A stretch of DNA of 64,000 nt from NCBI GenBank assembly GCA_003988855.1, contig QYAI01000071.1, forward strand, positions 62,001-126,000, given 5' to 3'. This stretch comes from Arachnopeziza araneosa (taxonomy: Eukaryota; Ascomycota; Leotiomycetes; Helotiales; Arachnopezizaceae). The notes under the pieces were generated by a model. It was not told the DNA's origin. It made no database searches and saw nothing but the letters and a program-made list of their open reading frames with translations. Shown here in pieces: positions 46,329 to 56,540 of the stretch (within the stretch, counting starts at the first letter, position 1; every line of letters begins with the position of its first letter). Made by a program: the position numbers and the translations under genes.

Positions 46329-47031
46329 GTCGAATTTGGTCACCACATACGTATCGCAGAGGAAGATTTGGTCTCGTCCAGTTAATAAGTCAAAAGTACT
46401 TGAGCCTCATTTTTGTGACCCAAAGGGCAAACGGCATCCACTGGCTAGGCTTAACTGAACAGGTAGACTCGGTAAAATCCCTGGAGAGGCTGCGTCGTTA
46501 TCACGATCTAAGCGCAGGGAATGGATAAACTCGGGCAAATAATTATCCAGCAGTGACAGTGAGGAAGCTCAAATATCGAGACGCGGTGATCATCTTGACA
46601 GACAGTAACTTCAAGTGAGGGGCTGGGTCATCCCAAACCCTATGGAGAACACGAGGCGACCTAGTTGGGCGTGGTACATGAACTCGATCGAGGGATGATA
46701 CCCCTTCAACGTGAGAGAGATATGTCTGATGCAGAAACCAAGTTACACAACATCAAGGCCAAGGCTCGCTAGCTTGAATGGGATAAGACTGCATAGGATC
46801 CGTCACATCCATGGGAAACAGCCCGTAAGTGCATGTTCCGGGCATTACCCTCGGAGCCAACCAGCAGCTTTCATGAAGCCGCACATGTGTTTGTTTGCCC
46901 GCACATCAGATAGCCTTATCTCAACAAGAATTCTGATTGCCCCGGAGGGGTCGATCCGGCATACCCCATATAAGGCGATAATCGCCTTTCCGATGAAAGT
47001 CGATGTATTACGGGGATGCAAGGCATACGAT
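46329..47031. promoter_or_regulatory. Shared divergent promoter of the two 2OG oxygenases
   Basis: 703 bases between the two start codons. A TATA-like CATATAAGG sits at about 46967, roughly 65 bases before ATG 47032, and favours that start over the in-frame ATG at 46993. The region likely coordinates both genes; this is inferred from layout. Confidence 0.5.
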
Positions 47032-48167
47032 ATGGTGACTCCACTTGCTGATCTCTCAACCATATTTCTGAAAGGGATAATTGATGGGGATTATACAGAG
47101 GAGCAGAAACTAATTACCGCTTGCAAAGACCTGGGGTTCTTTTACCTCTCTTTCGACGGTTGCCAAGCGGATTGGGATTTTGATTCAATTGAGGGCCTGT
47201 TCAATTTTGGGATAAAGTTCTTCCAAAGACCGCAAGAAGACAAACTCACTGTCTCATGGAATGTCACGCAATCATATTATGGGTAAGAAGCTCCTGTGGT
47301 CACGAGGTAAAGCCTTGATTCCCATGCTTTCAGGTACAAACCGCGAGGAGGTGCTATCGTAGATAAAGAAGGAACATTGGATTCGAATGAGTTCTTGAAT
47401 GTGAGTTAGCTAGAATTTGCAAGGCCCTTTTCAAGTTGACTGGTGAAATCCAGATTTCCAAAGAAGACGCAATCAAATATATGTGCCGAGATTACGTCTC
47501 TCTCGGGCTCATGGAACAGGCAGAAACGAAGCATGCCCAAACATTTGTCAATCAAGCACACACAGCTTGCTTGTCATTGCTCACAAGTCTTTCTAAGAGT
47601 CTTGAAGTTGACCCGGATGACACCCTTCAGGAAAAACATCGGTTGCGCTCTACGTCAGGAGACCACCTACGACTCATTCAATACACTCATGATCCTTCCC
47701 TCACCGTGAAAGAGAAAGTAATGCTCTTGCCACATACGGACTTTGGTTCTCTGACAATTCTGCTCACAAATAATTTCGGGTTGCAAGTTCTTCATCCGCA
47801 TACCAAGACCTGGCAATTCGTGGAGCCTTGTCGTGAGAAAGCCATTGTGAATGTGGGTGACACTTTGCTGAAGCTTACGAACGGTCTACTTCGCTCGTGT
47901 CAACACCGAGTCGTCTCGTCCGTTCCAGAGCAAACTGATACGAACCCCAAAGTGTCCTTGGGATACTTTCTTCGCCCGGAGGATGACGTAATGTTGAAGA
48001 AAGTCAGAAGTCCTCTCATCGAACAAGACTCTGATGACGAGGAGCCGATGTCAAGCAAGGAGTGGATAGACTTGCGAGTAAACGTCAGCAAGACTGAAAC
48101 ATACCAGAGAGAGAAGAACTGGGACCGCTTGAAGGGCACAGCGGAGACTTGGAAGGTTGATGCTTAG
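47032..48167 (+). CDS. 2-oxoglutarate/Fe(II) oxygenase, isopenicillin-N-synthase-like (B)
   Basis: Exons 47032-47282, 47334-47400 and 47454-48167 give 343 residues (356 if ATG 46993 is used). N-terminal MVTPLADLSTIF and ACKDLGFFYLSF are the DIOX_N domain. Splicing restores SYYGYKPRGGAIVD. The core has LLPHTDFGSLTILLTNNFGL (His and Asp), NVGDTLLKLTNG, CQHRVVSS (second His) and PKVSLGYFLRPED, where the Arg/Ser 2-oxoglutarate site appears altered to K-x-S. The C-terminus is acidic, then basic. It is paralogous in fold to the divergent neighbour but clearly different in sequence, so a recent duplication is unlikely. Substrate unknown. Confidence 0.88.
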
Positions 48168-48373
48168 CAGTCGAACATGGATGATGGAATATTTCCATCG
48201 GCTGATTGGAATAAAAGACAGCTTTTGATTGTCTACATACAGTGAACCTTCTCGCTCCTTATTTGATGGTTCAAATGAATGAGAAATTGACTGCCCGAAA
48301 AGGCGAAACTGCCTTGTCAAGTCAGGGTTCCCTTCAAGTTGTCCTGAGATAACTAGCTCAGATACACCCTTTA

Positions 48374-49835
48374 TCACCCGCCGTCCGCAGATAGGATACT
48401 GCGAATAACGCTACTGAGCCGTTGAACGCCCTCCACCAGGTGACCTTCACTCTCCCAAGCAAAGCACAACCTGATGTTATTGGGAAATCTCGCAGATTCT
48501 TCGTCTCCCCAGACCTCGAACAACGACCCGCTGGCAATGATCAAGTTCTGTTCGAGCCTTGACTTTTGCGCAACAAGATCTGCGTCAACATTGGCAGGAA
48601 GAGTTAGCCATACAAAAAACCCGCCGAATACGCCATCATTCTCGACTACTGTCACATTCAGAGGGCGGAGGTATTTGTCGATGGCAAGGTGTAAGGTTTC
48701 GTACCTCGCAGAGTAAGCTGGGGCAAGTGAATTTTTGATATGCGATTGGAGCCCGCCATCGTCTATGATCTGGCTAATGCATGCAGCTGCGAGCTGTGAG
48801 CTAGCCCCGCCGGAGGTTGTCGATCCACTGTGAGGCTGTCAATTATCATGCCGCCATAATTGAGACAAGCAGAACGTGACATACACTTGGGAAAGGAGAT
48901 CCACAAAAGCTTCAGTCCCTTCAACCCAACCCGTCCTGCAACCAGGACCCAGCAATTTGCTGAATGAACCATTACTGACGGCATTGCCAAACAAGTCTGA
49001 TCCTTTTCTTTCAGAACCTCCGTCGAGATGTCGATCAACATCTACAATTCTAGGTAGGTATGCCTCCCTCAGTTCGTTGACCGGATTCGGTGACTTTGTC
49101 CACTGCAAGAAGTCGTAAACATCGTCTGAAATGATCAAGGCGTCGAACTCCCTAGCTACGCGAACAAGACTTTCTCTTCGACGCAGGGACATAGTTCGTG
49201 AGGAAGGGTTGGAAAAGGTTGGGACAGCGTAGATCAAATGGCGGTATTTCTTTTGTACTTTATGCTTCGAACTCTCCAAATCATGGGTGTTAGCTAGAGT
49301 ATAAGCACAGATCATAGCCAACGAGACTTACGAAGTTCGGCTGCTGCTGATGATTATTATACAATCGATTAGTCTTGATCAATTCTTGTCGAAGAAAGCC
49401 AAGGTCGATGCCCTCGCTATCTTCTGGGACAGCGCGTAGCTTCCCTTTGAACCCAGCATCTTCAAGCATCTGGCATGCGAGGAAATATGTGGGGGCCACC
49501 ATCCAAACTCTTCGTGTCCATCGTGGGTCGGAGAATTGTTGTAGTATTGAGACAAAGCTCTGACTCGCACCTCCAGTGATGCAAATACGACTCGTAGGTA
49601 TCCTTTTGGAGGCGGTATAGAAATTACTAAGCCAGGACGCAATGCCCAGGCGGAGAGGCAAATGTCCCTTCGCTGGGCCATATTGCAGTGCTAATAAACC
49701 TGCAGTTTGGGTTGAGAATACCTCGTAAGAAGCTCTCAGCATATGCGGTATTGGAAGTAAAGCGGGAGATGGCCAGCCTCTCTGCAGATTTATCTCTCGG
49801 AGAATGGGAGCGGTGGTAGAAGGGGAGTGTGCCAT
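48374..49835 (-). CDS. PLP-dependent aminotransferase, class I/II
   Basis: Exons 49835-49332, 49273-48885 and 48827-48374 sum to 448 residues. The N-terminal INLQRGWPSPALLP and LLALQYGPAKGHLPLRLGIA set up the cofactor pocket. ICITGGASQSF, VAPTYFLACQML and YAVPTFSNPSSRTMSLRRR are typical fold-type I motifs. ISDDVYDFLQW carries the conserved Asp-x-x-Tyr. The PLP lysine is in NGSFSKLLGPGCRTGWVEG. The last splice restores QVGSTTSGGASSQLAA. The protein resembles fungal 2-aminoadipate/valine-pyruvate-type aminotransferases. It ends 206 bases from the end of oxygenase B, convergent, which suggests a shared pathway that handles an amino-acid-derived compound; this is inference. Confidence 0.88.
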
Positions 49836-49910
49836 GGTGCCAACCCGAGAATCGCAATGAGTGGGGGCGTTGAGATATTTTGTTTGGATGAGGGACCGTT
49901 GGGAACTTGG

Positions 49911-49972
49911 GACGGGTGACGGGTAAGGTTAACGGGTGACGGGTGACGGGTGACGGGTGACGGGTGACGGGT
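49911..49972 (+). repeat. Heptamer minisatellite (ACGGGTG)n
   Basis: Five perfect tandem ACGGGTG units start at 49932, with two imperfect units before and a partial one after. It lies about 80-140 bases upstream of the aminotransferase start, in its promoter. Confidence 0.9.
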
Positions 49973-50449
49973 TCATCCGCGCGCATTCTGACCACGCCAT
50001 AACAAACTTGGAGCCCCTGCAACTGGGTCAACTCCAGTGCCCTGTCGGTCACCCATTGGCAAAGTACTCGTGCCGCCAATCATGCAAGCGGTTCAATCCG
50101 TCTTCCTTGCTCTCAGCCCCAACAGCGTCGTCTTGCCCCCCTGGTTTTCTTGCATACTTTTTTGGCTTTTGAGAAGGCCAACATGAGCCGGCCGCTGGTG
50201 GTCTGCGTAACCCTTAACTTGTAAGGTCTATGGCCCGCGGTGTGCTCCCAGAAGATTTCACGCCTCGATACCATTCATCTTGGAGCCCTCAGCAGCCTCA
50301 CTTAAGCCATGTTTCGCCATCAGGTGCCTAAAGCTAAGCGCCAACTTTGCCAACACTTTCCCATTGTGATGGGGTCTTTCAATCATTCTACTTAGAAAAA
50401 CAGGCTGTCATAATCGTAAAATACCTCTCGAAGCGACGAGACAAGTTCT
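49973..50449. promoter_or_regulatory. Divergent region between aminotransferase and NLR
   Basis: Spacer carrying the promoter of the plus-strand NLR and part of that of the aminotransferase. No gene recognised. Confidence 0.4.
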
Positions 50450-53400
50450 ATGGCGACTAAGAATGGCCTTCACGTGCTAGCGCCTGCCGAAGAGGCTGCG
50501 CAACTGCACGCAGAGGTTGAGTCTGTCACTTGATCCTCAACTTTGTCCGCATCACTGATTAGTCTGATACTCAGCATCATCGCTGTTCACGGGCTGAACG
50601 GTCATCCCTTTCGTACGTGGACTTTCACCGAAAAAGACAAAACAGAAACTCTTTGGCTGAGAGACCTTTTACCGGTCCGCTTTCCATCTGCCAGGATTAT
50701 GACGTACGGTTATGATGCGAGATTCATCGGTCCATCAACAAGTGGCATTGAGGACGATGCTCGAGACTTGCTGGCTCGGATCAAGGGGAAGCGCGCAGAC
50801 CTTCTAGTTTGTGCTTTCAAGTAGTGTTCTCCTGGACGAAGCTGACAAACACAGCGGCCGAACGCACCAATAGTATTCATAGCTCATAGTCTCGGTGGCC
50901 TTGTTGTGAAGCAAGTAGGTTGAGTGGTGCAGCTTAACAAACACAGCTGAAAGGTGAATAATACAGGCTTTGATATATGCACACAATTATCCTCAATATA
51001 ATCAAATCCTTACCACTACAAAAGCGATAATGTTCATGGGTAAGTATCATCACATTTCAAAATTCAAAATTTCACTTAGCAGGAAATTAGGTACTCCGCA
51101 TCGAGGCAGCCAGTTGGCGTCTTATGGCGCCACAATTGCTCGTGTATTGCAGACCGCTGGCGTTGGCGCAACTGGACGAGTCAAGGCTTTGCAAACACAA
51201 TCCGAACAATTGGCCAGAGTTACCGACTTGTTTAGAAACCTAGTACCGCAATTCCAGATCGTCTCTTGTTACGAGACATATCGCTTACCTAACACAACTA
51301 CTATGGTTGATATTCTCCTTGTAGTGATACAACCCTCAGAGACGCCACTAACTCATCCTAGGTAGTAGAAAGGGATTCTGCAATTATGGGAATTGCTGAT
51401 GAAGTTGTGGTACCGCTCGCCGCTGATCACCGGTCTATGTGCAGGATCTCACCAAAAAATGATGATGAACTCTTCGGAATAATCTACCCTGAGCTTCGGA
51501 GGATTCTTGATGGAGCCTTGTTACGATATGAGGTTGAATGTTCCTTGAAAAGTACCTTTCCTCACCACAATATTATGTGGCCTCTAAATAACCTCGTTTC
51601 AGTCCCTAAGCACCATCAGACTGCCACTGATCCGACAAGTGAGCGTCACTTCATTGTTCCTACCGCCCAGAACAGCTTGTTTACCGGTAGACGAGAAATA
51701 TTGGAGCAAATCAGAGGTCACTTTCAGACAAAGGTCGTTGAACAGAAAAGAGTCGTTCTAACTGGACTCGGTGGAGTTGGCAAGACCCAGATTGCCACCG
51801 CTTTCGCATACGCCGTGTATGCAAATAAAGAGTTTCTCACCGTATTCTGGACATTTGCCAATTCACGAGAGAGGCTGACTCAATCCTTCACGGATATCGC
51901 AAAACATTTAGGCATCTTCAATCCCGTCCTTTCTCGTCCGAGCATGCAAAGCCTGAGAGATGGTACTGCCGAACAAAATCGAGAGTCGTTGCGGCATGTT
52001 GAGGCCGTCAAAAACTGGCTTTCAGCGGAGAACAATTGCGACTGGCTACTGATATTCGACAACGCGGATGACTTAGAGTCCTTCGATCTGTCTGAATTTT
52101 TCCCCAGAACACCAAATGGCTACATTATTCTTACCAGCAGACGTCAGCAAGCGGGACGTTTTGGGAAGAAGATTGAAGTAGATATCATGACAGACGAGGA
52201 CGCCCAGGAAATGCTTATCAGATGTTCTCAGAAGTCGGCAGTCAACATGGATTCAGTCCAAAAGCTTGCAAAGGCTCTTGGGAGCCTACCACTGGCACTT
52301 GATCAGGCTGGAGCATATATTTCCGAGCAAGGCATAGGCTTTGAGAACTATTTGGCCATATTCAATTCCTCAAAAGCCCATGTGTTGGAAATCAAGCCTC
52401 CCAAAGCCGTTTGGTCGTACGAACAGACCGTTTTTACTACCTGGGAGATGTCCTATGCTAAATTGGAAGTGGAAAGTCATCTTTCGGTCGAGCTCCTTGA
52501 CCTTGCTGGCTTCTTCGGGTTCGAAGACATCCCTCTGGAATTGGTTATGAACCTTGCACGAGAGCCAAAAAATCCAACAGGAGTATTTCTCCACAGTTTT
52601 ATCGAGTCAATAACGGACAGAAATGATTACGATGAAATACTTGGCCCCCTTCCAAACAGCCTAGTCGCCGATGAGGGATCACTTACCGTTGCCATTGGAA
52701 AGCTTCTGTCCTACTCTTTGGTACGAAGGAAGACAAACAGCAAAAGCTTGTCGATGCATCCTTTAGTGCACACTTGGCTCCAAGACAGATGCATACTTCA
52801 CCACGAACCCTCTCCCAAAGCACGTATAGCTATAGCAGCCGTCCATCGTGCCCTTTTCACCGCCACAGATTTATCACAATTCGCAGATGTCCAGGTTCTA
52901 TATTCCCATGCATTCACTTGCAACAGCCATTTCTTGCACATGCCAGAACTTTTTGAGCTTATTGATGCTCCCAAACTGGCAGCTTGCATTATTGCTGTGG
53001 ATGCTTGGGTACCTTTGTCTGTGGATCAAGGCACTTTGGAAAAGTCCGACAGGTTCTATGAACTAGTGGTCAAGAATGAAGGCAAAAGCTTTACAATTCC
53101 AAAATCACTCTTGGCTCTCAGGATGGCATATCGGTTGAGTAGTCTGGGAATGCGTACGGAAAGCTCGAAGCTCTGCGAAGAATACTTTGCCAACACGACG
53201 AGAGAGATGACCGAGAACCGTTACGAGGCAATGTACCAAGCTTGCATGGCACAGATGTACGGCCCATCACTCTTCCGCCGATTCATGTACGACAGAGCAG
53301 AAGCCATTTTAGAATCGAGTCAAACATGGTGTGACCCAACCGGATACATGCTTGCACGAAAACAACTTGTTCTAGCAGGTATCAAGTGTGATAGAGGGAG

Positions 53401-54391
53401 GTTTGATGAGGCTGAGGCTCTCTATCTGTCATGCAGAGACATCCTGCAACGACGCGTTGGTCCAGGGTTCTTCATCTGGAGCGTATGGCATCAAATGACA
53501 GCTCTTTGCTACCTGGATCAAGGAAGATATACGGATGCCGAGATATTACTTCAACCCATGATCAACGACCGAATGTCACGGCTGAAAGCCCAAACATTGC
53601 TCTTCTCCTTCTCAGATTACGAACTGATAGAAGTTTATTCGCGAGCACTTCGAAAGCTGCAGAAGTTTGAGGATGCCATTGAGCTCCTTGATGACTTGCT
53701 GAGACACACTCAGTCTAAAGTTACTCCGCCTGTAAGGGCATTGGGGGAACTGTCGTTAGTTCTAGCCCAACTTGATGCAATTTTGAACCGGGTTGCATCA
53801 CAGAAAAGCCTTTCCAGCCTTCCGGGGAAGGGGGTGGAGCACCATGCAATTGAGAGCTTGTTCAAGAATGCCGCAACGACTTACAAGAGGGCGGCGCAAG
53901 CTTACGAGGTCGAATGGACTAGGGGGACCTGGGTTTTCAAGTTTTATGACAAAATTATAGCAGAACTCCAAGGTCGCCTGCCTCTGAAAGCCACGGTTTC
54001 CGTCCGTTCTCTTCCCCCAGCACGCGCTAGTACATCTAAATCGAGCATCTCTGTATCCGACATGTCGATAAAACCAGCACTAGGCCTTACCTTTAGCGAA
54101 ATACCGCGGCCCACTTGGGCATCATCATCCGAGGCTGGACCCTCGAATGCACCGAGCCTTACCTCCAGCGAGACTCCACGATCGACTTGGACATCGTCCT
54201 CAAGAGTCGGAACTTCAAATTATCCTTTTAATACTATTGAAGAAGAGATAGTGTTGACGACTCAATCCTTTGGAAGCATCCCAGAGGAAGAGTCTGAAGG
54301 ACCCACTCGAAAGGACAAGGACGGATTATCTCGAATTACCAGACGGCTTTCAAAAGCTCATGAAAACTTTGCAAAAATTTGGAAGAGATAG
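50450..54391 (+). CDS. NLR-type receptor: SesB-like hydrolase + NB-ARC + helical/TPR C-terminus
   Basis: Six exons (50450-50520, 50563-50806, 50855-50914, 50967-51039, 51091-51305, 51362-54391) give 1230 residues with all phases consistent. Residues 25-290 are an alpha/beta hydrolase of SesB type: IIAVHGLNGHP, then VFIAHSLGGLVVKQAL (nucleophile Ser), GTPHRGSQLASYG, and LAADHRSMC (catalytic His). NB-ARC follows: Walker A VLTGLGGVGKTQ, Walker B WLLIFDNAD, sensor ILTSRRQQAG and the GLPL-like LGSLPLALDQAG. The C-terminal half has helical repeats (DRGRFDEAEALYLS, YLDQGRYTDAEILL) and a Ser/Thr-rich tail with two copies of a PRxTWxSSS phrase. It should act as an NTP-switched cell-death or defence receptor in the cytoplasm. 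Every catalytic motif is intact. Confidence 0.9.
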
Positions 54392-54947
54392 TTCAAGGCT
54401 TCCCATCGTCAGAATTTCGCAACGATCGTGTTCAAGACTTCTTGTTCTGGAGAGTGAAAGTGGCTCGACTCATTTGATATGCGTCGGATGGAAAAGTTAT
54501 TTTTATGAGCGACGTGGTTTATCATCGAGTAGCGCACTTTTTCCTACCTTATTACTTTAAAATAGAATTAAACAACTACAACGTATAGAATTTATTAGAA
54601 CTACTCGAAATCTGATAACTTTAATACAACTATAGTATCTTAACAAGTGCGCGCATTATAATTAGTTTTCTTGCAAGTGCTATATCGTCGTCTAGAAAGT
54701 TGCTTCTTATTTTGCTTACTTCTTTTCGAGCGCTTATTACGTCAAGCTTGCTCTTTTGCTATCTTCTAAGCTAATACGTCTTGCGTATTCTTTACAATAA
54801 GTACTTTTTCTTAACGTACTCGAGTTTTTTTAGCTTTATAGCGTTTACTAAGTGCTTTATTTGCTGCTTGAAGTATGCGTACTTTAGTTAACAAAAAAGT
54901 TATCTTATAAGCTAACATTTCTGTACTTTTAGCTAACGCAGCCACTG
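54392..54947. other. AT-rich decayed block
   Basis: From about 54545 the sequence is dominated by TA-rich phrases with no ORF, as expected for RIP-mutated repeat DNA. The original element cannot be recognised. Confidence 0.5.
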
Positions 54948-55294
54948 TGTCACGAACTAAAGCCGGACTGCGAGCAGTGTGTGAATAACTTTAATTAAGA
55001 CTATTCAAAGCAAGGAAGGAAGAGGGGTCTGGGGAAGACCAGGACTAAATACAAGAATACTGCCGGGTTCTACCGCCTTCGCTTATTCTTAGGAAGGTCA
55101 CGTGTCTAAGCATGACATTCAGTTCACGTGATATCCTTCTCATCACACGTTAGGCTTTGTAGTCAATGGGTTTGCAAACTGTTTTCATCTGATTTTGTTT
55201 GGAAGAGGAAGGAAGAACTTTTGATATTTGACTAATTCTTACGACGAGTACATACAGCTGATCATTGTTGGAGTTAGATACCTGAGGCACTATA
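54948..55294 (+). other. LTR-like fragment and spacer
   Basis: It opens with TGTCACGAAC, the same start as the solo LTR at 43081, and later has an ACCGGGTTC-like GCCGGGTTC phrase. No matching TCGTGACA end was found, so it is probably truncated. Confidence 0.35.
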
Positions 55295-55490
55295 TGTTAT
55301 AGGCTTGCATACGCTATAACGTTGGTCTTACGTACGCTGTGGCTTAGACCTGTTTATGCTATGGCTTAAGAGTAGGGGATTAGGGCCTAAAGGCCCTATA
55401 TATACAGGCTACTTACCACTGTAGAACAGCAATCCTTTTACTAGCGATTATAGTGCATTGCACGTGACTTTATCCCCTATAATTGCAACA
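55295..55490 (+). mobile_element. Candidate short LTR, 196 bp
   Basis: It begins TGTTAT and ends TGCAACA (TGTT..AACA inverted ends) and holds a TATATATA box near 55395. It is followed by a short open stretch starting ATG at 55494 that soon stops. No target duplication was seen, so the call is tentative. Confidence 0.3.
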
Positions 55491-55970
55491 ATCATGGTAG
55501 ATACCACTGATCAAATGACTTCTAAAAGAATCCCTTTCTAGAACACACTCGAACGCTGCTTGAAGGAGACTTGACATCATTATTGAATGCTAGATTCTGC
55601 TCCGACCAAAGGACGTCTTACATCTTCTGCAACACATTACGTGTAAGGTGTGTCTGCTTCGGCCTCAGTGATGCTGTCGACTTAGATAGAAGCCGAGCTG
55701 GCGAACTTTCTTTTATCTCTTTTGCATGGCTGCAAGAGGCTCCTATCTATTGTTCATGTGTTCAATACCTCTGTATAGAGAATTTAGGGCATTAGGTTCA
55801 ACTTCGCTCGGCTGCCTACCGCCCTATTTAAAGTGTGTCCCGGATTCTCCATGGGGAAGTATGTAGACATGCGTAGCAAGGACGATATTCTAGCCGCAGC
55901 CAACTAACTAGCACGACTTCTACAGAGTGTACAACGCCAAGGACCATCAGAGCTGGGTTGATCCTATTCT

Positions 55971-56195
55971 GGGTACTTCACTCGGCGAAACGCAGACGTT
56001 TATGCCTACTCTGCACTTGCAAAGTATGTACAAGGGCAGATTGGCCAGTACCCAAGCTCTCCTATTACTGGCAGAAAGAAGGATCCAGATGCTAACAACT
56101 TTCCTGGCTGTGGAGACAAATTCGGCATACACATCAATAAAGATGTCATTGTGGCCTCGATAAGCTCGCACTACGGAGGCTCTCGCCAAAAGTAA
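55971..56195 (+). other. 3' fragment of an unidentified coding sequence, ending at the MITE border
   Basis: An open frame of 74 codons reads GYFTRRNADVYAYSALAKY, PSSPITGRKKDPDANNFPG, CGDKFGIHINKDVIVASIS and SHYGGSRQK, then TAA at 56193-56195. It has coding-like character (proline/glycine turns, balanced composition), but I cannot assign a family. The upstream frame is blocked by TGA at about 55959 and no exon was found, so it is a fragment or pseudogene. Confidence 0.4.
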
Positions 56196-56451
56196 GCGAC
56201 CTACAGGGTGTCGGACCCTGAACACGCTGAAGACGCCCTGAAGGCACTGCGGTACCCTGTCTGCCTCACTCGCTTATCTTCAGCGCCTTGAACACACTAT
56301 TTCAAGCCTAGAAAAGGTAATTACAGGCTTTGTTTTAGTGGAGAACCCTGAAATTACAGCGAGTTAAAATTTGACGGCCTGCTGTAGAGTGCCTTTAGGG
56401 CGTCTTTAGCGTGTTCAGGGGGCGGATAGGGTCCAACACCCTGTAGGTCGC
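56196..56451. mobile_element. MITE-like element with long terminal inverted repeats
   Basis: The left arm (56196-56248) begins GCGACCTACAGGGTGT and includes CCCTGAACACGCTGAAGACG. The right arm (56388-56451) is its reverse complement, with about 11 extra bases and a few substitutions. The element is about 256 bp, non-coding, with a unique centre. No clear target duplication was seen (flanks AGTAA and AAAGC). Confidence 0.8.
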
Positions 56452-56540
56452 AAAGCCATGACGTCAGCTAACATGGAGACTTGAAAATCGTCTTCCCTAT
56501 TCTCTAATCATTCTCTTCTTAGGCCGATTCGAGCATCAGC

